A stretch of DNA of 64,000 nt from Saprospirales bacterium. Its GTDB lineage: Bacteria; Bacteroidota; Bacteroidia; Chitinophagales; Saprospiraceae. The stretch covers positions 1-64,000 of the forward strand of contig REEO01000050.1 of the NCBI GenBank assembly GCA_007695035.1. The letters are read 5' to 3'. Below are positions 36,256-45,032 of this stretch, piece by piece. Under the pieces are notes generated by a model. That model had not been told where the DNA came from and did no database searches. It saw nothing but the letters and a program-made list of their open reading frames with translations. Each line of letters begins with the position of its first letter. Positions within the stretch are counted from its first letter, which is position 1. A program made the translations under genes and the position numbers.

Positions 36256-37698
36256 ATGAATATACTACTCACCGGGGCCAATGGATACTTGGGTTCGAGG
36301 TTGCTACCCGTTTTGATAGATGAGGGACATACGGTCTTTTGTTCAGTTAGGGACCCTGCCCGCTTTAACAATCGCTTTGAGCTGCCATCCGACCAAATAC
36401 TACAACTCGACCTTCTCAATCCGGAGTCCGGCGATACGCTCCCTGAAAATATCGATATTGCCTTTTATTTGGTCCACTCCATGAGTGGAGGGAAGGACTT
36501 TGAAACCAGGGAAGAGAAAGTGGCCAAAAACTTCGTAAATCTGATTGCCGAAACCAATTGCCGCCAGGTGATCTACCTAACCGGCATTGCCAATTCCGAC
36601 AAATTGTCCAAACACCTCAGCTCCCGGCTGAATGTTGAAAAAATTTTGGCATCGGGCTCTGTTCCTCTCACCGCTCTCAGAGCAGGCATCATTGTCGGCT
36701 CCGGGAGTGCTTCATTTGAGATCATCAGAGACCTGACAGAAAAGTTGCCCGTAATGATAGCTCCTAAATGGATCAAAACCCGGTCTCAACCCATTGCAAT
36801 TGCCAATGTAATTGAGTTTTTGACAGGCGTAATGGGTAAAGAAAAATACTTCGGTAAATCCTACGACATTTCCTGTGGCCAAACCCTGACATACCGGGAA
36901 ATGCTCCTCGGTTTTGCGGAAGTCCGAAACCTGAAGCGCTGGATATTTACGGTGCCCGTGATGACGCCCCGCCTTTCCAGCTACTGGCTCTATTTTATAA
37001 CAGCCACCTCCTACCATCTCGCGGTAAATTTGGTGGACAGCATGAAATACGATGTAATTGCCCGGCCCAATAATCTGGGCGAAGAGCTGGGTATTGAACT
37101 GATTGATTACAAGACCTCTGTAGAACTCGCTTTTCAAAAAATAGGTCAGGACCTGGTATTGAGCTCGTGGAAGGATGCTTTTTCTTCTTCCGACACCAAA
37201 CTCAACATAAGCGAAGTGGCAGAACCACCGGAATACGGAGTTTTTACAGACGTAAAAACCAGACCGGTTGAGGAGAAACAAATACCGACCATCCTGGAAA
37301 AAATTTGGTCCATCGGTGGAGACAATGGCTGGTACTACGGAAATTTCCTTTGGAAGGTACGCGGTTACCTCGATAAAATGGCTGGTGGCATTGGCTTGAG
37401 AAGAGGACGCACTCATCCCAGAGAAATCCACCCCGGAGATTCACTGGACTTTTGGCGAGTAATCATAGCAGACAAGGATAAAAAGCGCCTGTTACTCTTT
37501 GCTGAAATGAAACTGCCGGGTGAGGCCTGGCTTGAATTTCGCATCCAGAAAAAAGACCATAAATGCCAACTCATCCAAACAGCAACCTTTCGACCCCTCG
37601 GACTACTGGGCCGTTTCTATTGGTTTATGGTACTACCCTTCCACTTCTTTATCTTCTCAGGTTTGATCGATCAGTTGGTTAAGGCGGGTAAGGAGTGA
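36256..37698 (+). CDS. SDR/NAD(P)-binding epimerase-like protein with DUF2867-type C-terminus
   Basis: A 480-residue protein. The ATG at 36256 starts the Rossmann strand MNILLTGANGYLGSRLLPVL, with TGxxGxxG at 6-13. An atypical short-chain dehydrogenase domain spans about 1-290 (TALRAGIIVGSGSASFEIIRD). The C-terminal half (about 300-480) contains WSIGGDNGWYYGNFLWKVRG and FWRVIIADKDKKRLLLFAEM, the DUF2867 pattern found in a family of SDR fusions. Reaction and substrate are unknown; the YxxxK catalytic pair is not evident. It is convergent with the photolyase gene. Confidence 0.85.
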   Translation: MNILLTGANGYLGSRLLPVLIDEGHTVFCSVRDPARFNNRFELPSDQILQLDLLNPESGDTLPENIDIAFYLVHSMSGGKDFETREEKVAKNFVNLIAETNCRQVIYLTGIANSDKLSKHLSSRLNVEKILASGSVPLTALRAGIIVGSGSASFEIIRDLTEKLPVMIAPKWIKTRSQPIAIANVIEFLTGVMGKEKYFGKSYDISCGQTLTYREMLLGFAEVRNLKRWIFTVPVMTPRLSSYWLYFITATSYHLAVNLVDSMKYDVIARPNNLGEELGIELIDYKTSVELAFQKIGQDLVLSSWKDAFSSSDTKLNISEVAEPPEYGVFTDVKTRPVEEKQIPTILEKIWSIGGDNGWYYGNFLWKVRGYLDKMAGGIGLRRGRTHPREIHPGDSLDFWRVIIADKDKKRLLLFAEMKLPGEAWLEFRIQKKDHKCQLIQTATFRPLGLLGRFYWFMVLPFHFFIFSGLIDQLVKAGKE

Positions 37699-37854
37699 TT
37701 GATTTCTGGCTGATTGGTTGATGTCGGATGACATTTACAGTTGTGAATTGGTGAGTTGTTTTTTAGTGCGCCACCTCGATGAAGCCGACAGTGTCTCCCT
37801 TCGCGGGGGTTATTGAATTTTGGGGATTTGGCACCAGTCAGGCTACCCTCCCCT

Positions 37855-37878
37855 GAACGCAATTATTGAATTGCGTTC
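37855..37878. repeat. Perfect 10-bp inverted repeat (hairpin) between convergent genes
   Basis: GAACGCAATT (37855-37864), loop ATTG, AATTGCGTTC (37869-37878). No T-run follows on either strand. Sitting between two convergent genes it may help end transcription, but that is a guess. The rest of the 303-base gap shows nothing else. Confidence 0.6.
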
Positions 37879-38001
37879 CAGCGCGCAAGGAAAATTAACC
37901 AGGTAGGGAAACCACTCTCAAAACATGCAATTTACTAATTTCCGCACCAAACCCAAAATCCACATCAATAGTAAATTGTTCCCTGTCAATTAAATCACAG
38001 T

Positions 38002-39345
38002 TTACGAATCGAGGGCTTCCTTGTAAACCCTGAGGCAGCGCTCCCTTGCTAGTTTGTGGTCCACAATAGGATCCGGGTAATTATCCGTTCCATATTCAGG
38101 TACAAACTTTTTGACATAGTGAAGATTCTTATCGAACTTTTTCAACTGCGCATGGGGATTAAAAATTCTGAAATACGGGGCCGCATCTGTTCCACAACCG
38201 GCAGCCCATTGCCACCCACCGTTATTGGATGCCAGTTCAAAGTCCAGTAGTTTTCTGGCGAAATAGGCCTCGCCCCATCTCCAGTCCACCAGTAGGTGTT
38301 TGGATAAAAAGCTGGCCGTTATCATCCGAACCCTATTGTGCATGTAGCCGGATTGATTGAGTTCCCGCATACCGGCATCTACCATCGGATAGCCGGTTTT
38401 CCCCTCGCACCAGGCTTTGAAATCATCCGTGTCGTTGATCCACTCGATACGGGCATATTTTTCCTTAAATGGTCCATCCACCACATGGGGAAATTCCGCA
38501 AGAATTTGGGAGTAAAAATCGCGCCATATCAGCTCATTCAAGTAGGTGTTACTCAGTGAAGCAGCTTTACGGGCCTTTTCTCTAATGGAAAGAGTGCCAA
38601 AACGAAAGTGGATGCCAAGACGACTGGTGCCATTCTCTGCGGGGAAATTGCGATTTTTGCCATATTGCTTAATGACAGACTGCTTAACCACGCGCGAAGG
38701 GATTTTAATGCTGCTCTCAGAAAATCCCAGTTCTTCCAGCTTAGGTACTCCGGTCCCTTTAATCCTGACCAGATTATCGAGGTATTTTTCCGAGGGGTAA
38801 TATTTCAAAAATGGGGAATCCTCCAATGAGCAGTTCTCACCACCTTCCCGCCCAATTATATCAAACCAGGTATTTTTATAAGGAGTAAAAACTGTATATG
38901 GACCTCCAGTTTTTTTTTCAACCTCACCGGCTTCAGTGATCACATGGTCTTTGAAAGAGTGAAAGGAGATTTGATGCTCAGCCAACATGGATTGAACCTT
39001 TTTATCTCTTTGAATGGCGTAGGGCTCATAGTCCCGATTTGTATAAACCTGAACGACCTGATAATCTCGGAGCAACTCTTTCCACACCTTTTCCACCTTA
39101 CCCTGTCTGACATCCATACTGCGACCAATATCACCAATCTCTCTGTTCATTTTTTGGAGTTCGGAATGAATAAAGCCAACTCTGGCATCGTCCCGGTCCT
39201 CCAGTTCGTCCAAAATAGCCCGGTCAAAAATAAATGCAGGGACAACAGGCAGACCTGAATTCAGGGCTTCGTAAAGTCCCCTGTTGTCATGCCATCTCAA
39301 GTCCCTGCGGAACCAAAACACAGCAACTTTTTTTGTACCGTCCAT
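38002..39345 (-). CDS. phr: Deoxyribodipyrimidine photolyase
   Basis: A 447-residue FAD-dependent DNA repair enzyme of the photolyase/cryptochrome family. The N-terminal antenna-binding domain starts VAVFWFRRDLRWHDNRGL. The FAD domain has TSRLGIHFRFGTLS, WRDFYSQILAEFPHV, GYPMVDAGMRELNQSGYMHN and WAAGCGTDAAPYFRIFNP, the signature of class I CPD photolyases. Residues of the electron-transfer tryptophan chain appear present in these blocks. The length is slightly short for, but within, the family range. Monocistronic on the minus strand. Confidence 0.94.
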   Translation of the reverse strand: MDGTKKVAVFWFRRDLRWHDNRGLYEALNSGLPVVPAFIFDRAILDELEDRDDARVGFIHSELQKMNREIGDIGRSMDVRQGKVEKVWKELLRDYQVVQVYTNRDYEPYAIQRDKKVQSMLAEHQISFHSFKDHVITEAGEVEKKTGGPYTVFTPYKNTWFDIIGREGGENCSLEDSPFLKYYPSEKYLDNLVRIKGTGVPKLEELGFSESSIKIPSRVVKQSVIKQYGKNRNFPAENGTSRLGIHFRFGTLSIREKARKAASLSNTYLNELIWRDFYSQILAEFPHVVDGPFKEKYARIEWINDTDDFKAWCEGKTGYPMVDAGMRELNQSGYMHNRVRMITASFLSKHLLVDWRWGEAYFARKLLDFELASNNGGWQWAAGCGTDAAPYFRIFNPHAQLKKFDKNLHYVKKFVPEYGTDNYPDPIVDHKLARERCLRVYKEALDS

Positions 39346-39908
39346 TGATATTAATTTTCTGAGATAAGAATTTTGTTAGGAATTCAGCTATTGCCAAACA
39401 AATTCGAGTGACTTTCTCCTACGACAATTCGATATACCGGCAGGAAAATATCTTCTCACCACCCTATCGAAAATGCAGACGAGGATAATTGGTTCAAAAC
39501 AACTATCTCATAGTTAGACTAAATTATTTCGGTAATATTTGGCTATTACCAGATTAAAGCATATCTTTAGCCATCTTTTAACAACTTCGTTTTAAATGAG
39601 GGATTTATCAGGGATTGGCGTTACCAATAGTTCAGCCTGGTTCCTTGTTGGAATTAAAACTTTCTTGCAGAGTCCCGCCTTCGGTTCGGGTTACAGTTAG
39701 CTTCATCAACCATCTTTTTGCGAAAGCAAGATTGAACACACGGTTGTTTAAGCAGTCAAAACCAACGGCTGAGCGAACTATTTCAGGGTTTTTCTCGTTT
39801 ATAACTAGTAAGTTACAGATTAAAGTATCTTCAAACAAACGCAGGTCGTCCTTGCAAATGCATTGATGCCTTGTTTTCAATTAAGTTAATAACCTAACAG
39901 AGAAATTT
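39346..39908. other. 563-base gap with possible coding remnant
   Basis: A -7-like TATCTTTA lies near 39571. The stretch 39615-39880 holds two overlapping opposite-strand frames of about 83 codons; the minus-strand one is the more protein-like (segments EKNPEIVRSAVGFDCLNNR and MKLTVTRTEGGTLQESF). Neither frame has a recognised homolog by eye. It may be a fragment of a decayed mobile or repeated gene, or the leader of the gene at 39909. Confidence 0.4.
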
Positions 39909-40271
39909 ATGGTCAATACTTTAACAGATGAGTTGCTTGAGAAAGCAATTGATTTTGTTCAATCCAAAGGCTACGAAAACATCAAAGCCAGTCAGCATGA
40001 CAATTTTGACAGTCCGACCTCCTTTTCGTCAACTGATGACAATGCTGTTGCGCCGGATATCACGGCGACCAAAAGAGGTACAAAAAGTTACTTTCAGGTG
40101 AGTCTGAAAAACGATGATGAACAGGGAACGGTAACAAAGTGGAAGCTATTCGCCACCCTTGCCGAAATGAAAAATGGTAAATTTTATCTACTTGCGCCCC
40201 GTGGGCACAAGTCATTTACCACCAATCTAGTTAAGACTTATAACATCAATGCAACAGTTGTGAGCATATAA
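39909..40271 (+). CDS. Small protein with restriction-endonuclease-like fold character
   Basis: A 120-residue protein. After an N-terminal helix (LTDELLEKAIDFVQSKGY), residues 47-66 read APDITATKRGTKSYFQVSLK, similar in spacing to a PD...(D/E)xK nuclease core but with Gln-Val-Ser where the acidic residue is expected, then WKLFATLAEMKNGKFYLLAP. It may be an inactive member of that fold. It heads a run of three small genes (spacings 25 and 16 bases) that ends at a terminator, so they form an operon. Function unknown. Confidence 0.65.
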   Translation: MVNTLTDELLEKAIDFVQSKGYENIKASQHDNFDSPTSFSSTDDNAVAPDITATKRGTKSYFQVSLKNDDEQGTVTKWKLFATLAEMKNGKFYLLAPRGHKSFTTNLVKTYNINATVVSI

Positions 40272-40296
40272 TTAATTAATATTCAATATTTTAAAC

Positions 40297-40500
40297 ATGC
40301 GCAGAAAAAGTTTCACAATGGGCGAGGACAAGTACTACTTTCAGGTAAAGTCCGGTCAGTCCATGATAACAATCAATAGAAAGTCCAAACCAGCAGCTGT
40401 CTCAACCTTTTTACACTACAAAAAAATAGGTAAAACGTGCGAATGGCTGGGTAAATGGAACGGCAAGAAATTCATCGAAGATACCGCACCTTCTTCCTAA
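40297..40500 (+). CDS. Small basic protein, second of a three-gene run
   Basis: A 67-residue basic protein (DKYYFQVKSGQSMITINRK near 11-29) with no membrane segment or known motif; possibly a small beta-sheet domain. A shorter start at codon 8 (MGEDKYYF, 40318) is possible. It begins 25 bases after the gene at 39909 and ends 16 bases before the next. Function unknown. Confidence 0.6.
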   Translation: MRRKSFTMGEDKYYFQVKSGQSMITINRKSKPAAVSTFLHYKKIGKTCEWLGKWNGKKFIEDTAPSS

Positions 40501-40516
40501 CCAAATTTTTTAAATC

Positions 40517-40699
40517 ATGAAACCAGTACACAGTCTCAAAGTCAAAATCGTTGAATCTAACAACCGTAAGGTTAAAATCCGTCTGATGAATGCCAACAGG
40601 GAACTTTCAGTTCCAAAAAAGGCCTTCCAACAAAGATGTGACAGAGGGCTTTACGATGTTGTAAACCCAGGACAATTCGAGCTATCAATTTGACGTAAA
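40517..40699 (+). CDS. Small basic protein, third of a three-gene run
   Basis: A 60-residue frame beginning MKPVHSLKVKIVESNNRKVK and ending FEAINLT. It is basic, beta-rich in appearance, and has no known motif. Spacing of 16 bases to the preceding gene and a terminator 17 bases after its stop make it credible as the last gene of the small operon. Function unknown. Confidence 0.6.
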
Positions 40700-40715
40700 T
40701 CACATGGTGATTTGA

Positions 40716-40749
40716 AATACCCATTAGGTCTCTTAATGGGTATTTTTAT
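40716..40749 (+). terminator. Rho-independent terminator of the small-gene operon
   Basis: AAATACCCATTA (40716-40727) pairs with TAATGGGTATTT (40735-40746), followed by more T. Confidence 0.85.
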
Positions 40750-40843
40750 TGGTGGTCAGCACCAACATTCAACACAATGTATCTGGGAGAAAAATAATAG
40801 GGTAAAATACGGTCTTTAAACATACTGTTGATTACCTTTGTAT

Positions 40844-40853
40844 TACATTTGCA
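40844..40853 (+). promoter_or_regulatory. -7 promoter element(s) of the racemase operon
   Basis: TACATTTGCA is an exact extended match, 21 bases before the GNAT start. A second match, TACCTTTG, lies at 40833-40840, so there may be two overlapping start regions. Confidence 0.55.
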
Positions 40854-40873
40854 AAAAAATATTCATAATATTT

Positions 40874-41341
40874 ATGTCTGAGCAGAAAAATGCCATTCAA
40901 ACGAGTATTACCTTCCCATCCGACAAACCGGGTGAAGACTTTATTGACGAAATTGCCGGATTTTTATTCACCCACCTGGACCAGTATGGCGATAAGATAG
41001 AGGACATTAAAAAATGTCTCAATTACGCTCTGAGCTCAGAAAAAGGCAAAGGTGGATTTGTAGTCACCGCGAGAGATGACAAAAATTGCATTGCCGGGGT
41101 TGTTGTCATAAACCTCACCGGGATGTCAGGTTATATTCCGGAAAATATCCTGGTCTATATCGCAGTGGATAGAGCCCAACGTGGTAAGGGAGTGGGTAAA
41201 AAGCTCATGAAAGCGACTATTGATAATGCCGAAGGTGCAATTGCACTACATGTCGAACCGGATAATCCCGCAAGACACCTGTACACCAAGGTCGGCTTCA
41301 CTAACAAATACCTTGAGATGAGATATCAGCCTGAAAAATAA
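40874..41341 (+). CDS. GNAT family N-acetyltransferase
   Basis: A 155-residue acetyltransferase. The ATG at 40874 (MSEQKN) is preferred over the hydrophobic extension from 40838, which would overlap the promoter. The acetyl-CoA pyrophosphate loop is QRGKGVG, after YIAVDRA, and the C-terminal ARHLYTKVGFTNKYLEMRY is the usual GNAT ending. It is first in an operon with an alanine racemase (36-base gap) and an ornithine-racemase-like enzyme, so an amino acid or D-amino acid is a plausible acceptor. That is inference from context. Confidence 0.88.
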   Translation: MSEQKNAIQTSITFPSDKPGEDFIDEIAGFLFTHLDQYGDKIEDIKKCLNYALSSEKGKGGFVVTARDDKNCIAGVVVINLTGMSGYIPENILVYIAVDRAQRGKGVGKKLMKATIDNAEGAIALHVEPDNPARHLYTKVGFTNKYLEMRYQPEK

Positions 41342-41377
41342 TTTTTTTCAGCTCACAATCTTTCTACCTTTACATCA

Positions 41378-42532
41378 ATGAAGTGGCAATCATCTAAAGT
41401 CCAGATAAGCAAATCCTGCTATCGGAAAAACCTCAAGTTTATCGAATCCATACTCGGACCGAACACCAAGATGTCATCAGTAGTCAAAGGTAATGCCTAC
41501 GGCCATGGGATAGAATCTTTTGTGCCTCTGGCAAGAGAATGTGGTATAGATCACTTTTCCGTGTTTAGTGCCGATGAAGCCTACCGGGTTTTCAACTGCT
41601 GTGAAAAGCCAGCCACCATTATGATTATGGGGCTAATCCTAGAAGAAGCCATGGAATGGGCCATTCAAAATGAGGTGGAGTTTTACATCTTTGACCTCAT
41701 TAGATTGAATGCAGCTCTGGAAGCTTCCAAGAGAGTTGGCAAACCAGCAAAAATCCACCTGGAAGTGGAGACCGGTATGAACAGGACCGGCCTGCCGGAA
41801 GAAGAACTGCTCTCTGCCATTGATATTATTAAAAAAAATGGCAGTCATCTTAAAACCATGGGTGTTTGCACACATTATGCCGGGGCTGAGAGTATCGCTA
41901 ATTTCATTCGAATTGAAAAGCAGAAATCCAATTATCAAAGACTATCTCAAATGGTTAAAAGTAGTGGAATCGATGCAAAATATTACCACTCCACTTGCTC
42001 AGCAGGAGCCATCAGATACCCTGAGATGAAGGATAAGTTGTCGAGAATCGGCATTATTCAGTACGGTTTTTGGCCCAGTTATGAGACTTTTATAGAGTTC
42101 TCAAGCGAACTGGAGGACAAAATAGATCCGCTGACCCGCATTATTTCCTGGAAGAGTTTTGTGATGGATATCAAAACAGTCAGAAGGGGCGAGTATATCG
42201 GATATGGAAACATCTACCTCGCCGGCCAGGAAATGAAAATCGCTACCATCCCAATCGGCTACGGAAATGGCTACAGCCGATCTCTCAGCAATATAGGTCG
42301 TGTACTTATCAAGGGTATCCGAACCGCTGTACTCGGCAAGGTAAATATGAATATCATCAGCATTGACGTTACCAATATACCAGGAGTAGAAAAAGGAGAT
42401 GAGGTAGTACTAATTGGAAAGCAGGGAAATATGGAGATATCGGTAGCAGATTTCGGAGACGCAAGTAAGCAGATTAACTACGAGTTATTGACCAGACTTC
42501 CACAGAATTTACCTAGAGAAATAATTGACTGA
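41378..42532 (+). CDS. alr: Alanine racemase
   Basis: A 384-residue PLP enzyme that interconverts L- and D-alanine for cell-wall synthesis. The PLP Lys is in VVKGNAYGHG near 36-45, the substrate region is EVETGMNRTGLP, and the second catalytic base Tyr is in IPIGYGNGYSR near 289-299, a variant of the usual GYADGY. The C-terminal beta domain has LGKVNMNIISID where GRVCMD is usual. The barrel-plus-beta-domain layout and length are normal; the diverged motifs leave room for another substrate amino acid. It is second in the operon. Confidence 0.88.
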   Translation: MKWQSSKVQISKSCYRKNLKFIESILGPNTKMSSVVKGNAYGHGIESFVPLARECGIDHFSVFSADEAYRVFNCCEKPATIMIMGLILEEAMEWAIQNEVEFYIFDLIRLNAALEASKRVGKPAKIHLEVETGMNRTGLPEEELLSAIDIIKKNGSHLKTMGVCTHYAGAESIANFIRIEKQKSNYQRLSQMVKSSGIDAKYYHSTCSAGAIRYPEMKDKLSRIGIIQYGFWPSYETFIEFSSELEDKIDPLTRIISWKSFVMDIKTVRRGEYIGYGNIYLAGQEMKIATIPIGYGNGYSRSLSNIGRVLIKGIRTAVLGKVNMNIISIDVTNIPGVEKGDEVVLIGKQGNMEISVADFGDASKQINYELLTRLPQNLPREIID

Positions 42533-42586
42533 ATTAATTAAATTAAACCAGGCGATGGGATCTACCCTATCGACAATTATTACCAA

Positions 42587-43666
42587 ATGGCTTATCTAAA
42601 ACTTTACCGAAAGAAACTTGAATCCAATTATGAATTTCTGGATGAACTTTTTTCCAAAAGAGACATCGAATGGGCGATTGTCACCAAATTGCTTTGCGGG
42701 ACTGAATCCTACATCAAAGAGGTACTAAAACTGGGTGTTAAGGAGGTTTGCGATGCAAGAATAAGTAACCTCAAGAAGGTTAAAAAAATCAATCCTGACG
42801 TACAGACGGTGTACATCAAGCCCCCGGCAAAAAGAAGCATACAGGATATTGTGAAATACGCGGATGTGAGTTTTAACTCCGAGAGCACAACCATTAAAAT
42901 GCTCAGTAAAGGAGCCGTCAAACAAGGTAAAAAACACAAGGTGATCATTATGATCGAGCTGGGTGACCTCCGTGAGGGGGTAATGGGTGAACACCTAATC
43001 TCCTTTTACGATTCCGTCTTTGAATTGCCAAACATAGAGGTGGTGGGAATCGGATCCAATCTGAATTGTCTGCACGGTGTCATGCCATCCCAGGACAAAT
43101 TTGTTATACTCAGCCTTTACAAGCAACTCATTGATGCAAAGTTTGAGAAAAATATTCCCTGGATAACAGGGGGTACCTCCGTGGTTATTCCCATGTTGCT
43201 CAACGGCACCCTTCCCATGTCTGTCAATCACTTCAGGGTAGGAGAAACCCTGTTTTTCGGTGCAGACCTCGTCACAGGAGAAACCATTGAAGGCATGCAC
43301 GACGACGTATTTCGACTGTACACCGAAATCATCGAACTCACGGAAAAACCGGTTGTACCTATCGGAGAACTCGCAGAAAACCCATCTGGTGAAGTTTACG
43401 AGGTGGATGAAGAAAACTACGGTAAAATGACTTACCGGGCTATAATTGACATCGGGCTTCTCGACATTTCACCGGACTACCTTATACCAGATGACCCGGA
43501 GGTCGAGATTGTAAATGCCAGTTCGGATATGCTCATTCTCAATCTGGGGGAATCTGCCGGCGATTACAAGGTCGGCGATTTAATTACCTTTAAGTTAAAA
43601 TACATGGGTGCACTGGGTATTCTCAATTCCTACTACATCAAGAAAATCGTGGAAAACGGAGATTGA
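42587..43666 (+). CDS. Alanine/ornithine racemase family PLP enzyme
   Basis: A 359-residue fold-type III PLP enzyme related to clostridial ornithine racemase. Family landmarks: AIVTKLLCGTESY with the PLP Lys near 33, CDARISNLKK, IELGDLREGVMG, GIGSNLNCLHGVMPS, ITGGTSVVIP and VNHFRVGETLFFG, then a C-terminal beta domain. It follows alr by 54 bases. Such enzymes racemise ornithine or related amino acids; the substrate here is not determined. Beside alr and an acetyltransferase it suggests a dedicated D-amino-acid pathway. Confidence 0.85.
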   Translation: MAYLKLYRKKLESNYEFLDELFSKRDIEWAIVTKLLCGTESYIKEVLKLGVKEVCDARISNLKKVKKINPDVQTVYIKPPAKRSIQDIVKYADVSFNSESTTIKMLSKGAVKQGKKHKVIIMIELGDLREGVMGEHLISFYDSVFELPNIEVVGIGSNLNCLHGVMPSQDKFVILSLYKQLIDAKFEKNIPWITGGTSVVIPMLLNGTLPMSVNHFRVGETLFFGADLVTGETIEGMHDDVFRLYTEIIELTEKPVVPIGELAENPSGEVYEVDEENYGKMTYRAIIDIGLLDISPDYLIPDDPEVEIVNASSDMLILNLGESAGDYKVGDLITFKLKYMGALGILNSYYIKKIVENGD

Positions 43667-43781
43667 ACATCTATCACTTCTACATTCCTCAATACTTAAT
43701 ATTCTTGGAATCACTTAAAAGGCGCGTAGAAAGTCTTTTATAGAAGTCCATAAATTCCGTCAACGGAACTGAAATTGTAAC

Positions 43782-43789
43782 TATATTTG
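43782..43789 (+). promoter_or_regulatory. -7 promoter element for ychF
   Basis: TATATTTG, followed by CC, fits TAnnTTTG, 34 bases before the ychF start. Confidence 0.5.
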
Positions 43790-43823
43790 CCCCTTCTTTT
43801 TATAAAATAAATACCCTCCTAAA

Positions 43824-44921
43824 ATGGGCCTGAAATGTGGAATTGTAGGACTTCCCAACGTGGGAAAATCTACTTTGTTTAACTGTTTGACCTCTGCCGG
43901 AGCACTGGCAGCAAATTACCCCTTTGCAACAAAAGACCCCAATGTGGGTGTCATCACAGTACCCGATAAAAGATTGGATAAGCTTGCCGAGCTGGTAAAG
44001 CCCCAGAAAACCTTACCAACCACTGTGGACATTGTGGATATTGCGGGTTTAATAAAAGGTGCCAGTAAAGGAGAGGGACTGGGCAATCAATTTCTGGCCA
44101 ATATTCGCGAAGTGGACGCCATAATTCACGTGGTACGTTGCTTCGAAGATGAAAATGTGGTCCATGTAGATGGCAGTATTGACCCGGTCCGTGATAAGGA
44201 AATCATTGACACCGAACTAATACTCAAAGACCTGGAGACCATCGATAAGAGATTGGAGCGTGCCAGAAAACAATCTAAAGCCGGCGACAAGGAAATCCTC
44301 AAATTAATCGACGACCTGGAAGCCCTCAAAACCAGGATGGAAGATGGCAATCCGGCCAGAAACATCGAAACAGAGGGTCTTCTTGCTGATGTGATGGGAG
44401 AAATGATGCTGCTCACTGACAAGCCGGTCATGTACGTTTGCAATGTAGATGAGGAGTCCGTTTTAGATGGCAATGAATTTACTAAAAAGTTCGAGCAGGC
44501 TGTCGCTGATGAGAATGCAGAAGTCATGAAAATATCTGCAGCCATTGAGGCCGATCTAACTGAACTGGAAAGTGAAGAAGAAAGAAGTGAGTTTCTGCAG
44601 GAGATGGGACTGGAAGTTCCCGGTGTTCATTTAGTAATTGAGAAATCTTACAAACTTCTCGACCTGATCACCTACTTTACCGCTGGGGAAAAAGAAGTGC
44701 GAGCCTGGACCGTCAGACGCGGCACCCTGGCACCTCAGGCAGCAGGAGTTATCCACTCGGATTTTGAAAAGGGATTCATTCGTGCCGAGGTAATTGCCTA
44801 CAAGGACTTTGTTGAATACAAATCAGAGGCTGCCGTAAAGGAAGCCGGTAAACAGCGGGTAGAAGGAAAAGACTACGTAGTAAAGGACGGAGACGTCATG
44901 CACTTCAGGTTTAATGTTTGA
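43824..44921 (+). CDS. ychF: Redox-regulated ATPase/GTPase YchF (OLA1 family)
   Basis: A 365-residue Obg-related P-loop NTPase that binds ribosomes. The start GLKCGIVGLPNVGKST gives G1 at once; G3 is DIAGLIKGASKGEGLGNQFL and the G4 position reads CNVDEE where NKxD is usual, as expected for the ATP-preferring YchF group. A coiled-coil insert covers about 125-205 and the TGS domain about 275-365, with KEVRAWTVRRGTLAPQAAG and VKDGDVMHFRFNV. Length is canonical. Confidence 0.97.
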   Translation: MGLKCGIVGLPNVGKSTLFNCLTSAGALAANYPFATKDPNVGVITVPDKRLDKLAELVKPQKTLPTTVDIVDIAGLIKGASKGEGLGNQFLANIREVDAIIHVVRCFEDENVVHVDGSIDPVRDKEIIDTELILKDLETIDKRLERARKQSKAGDKEILKLIDDLEALKTRMEDGNPARNIETEGLLADVMGEMMLLTDKPVMYVCNVDEESVLDGNEFTKKFEQAVADENAEVMKISAAIEADLTELESEEERSEFLQEMGLEVPGVHLVIEKSYKLLDLITYFTAGEKEVRAWTVRRGTLAPQAAGVIHSDFEKGFIRAEVIAYKDFVEYKSEAAVKEAGKQRVEGKDYVVKDGDVMHFRFNV

Positions 44922-44961
44922 CAAGTATCAATCTCACCGGGCATTTTCAAAATGTGCGCTG

Positions 44962-44999
44962 AATTTTCAATCAATCAGTAGGTCTGATTGTTGAAAATT
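44962..44999 (+). terminator. Long hairpin after ychF, probable terminator
   Basis: AATTTTCAA plus CAATCAG on the left (44962-44978, with one bulged T) pair with CTGATTG and TTGAAAATT on the right (44984-44999), loop TAGGT. The following T tract is weak, so it may be an mRNA-end structure rather than a classic terminator. Confidence 0.55.
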
Positions 45000-45032
45000 T
45001 AGTTAATTGCAGTTTGAACAAACAGGTCCGAA

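Noticed and set aside
36712-37431. 239-codon minus-strand frame
   Set aside because: Antisense to the SDR/DUF2867 gene, which has a recognised Rossmann start. The frame is a compositional shadow.
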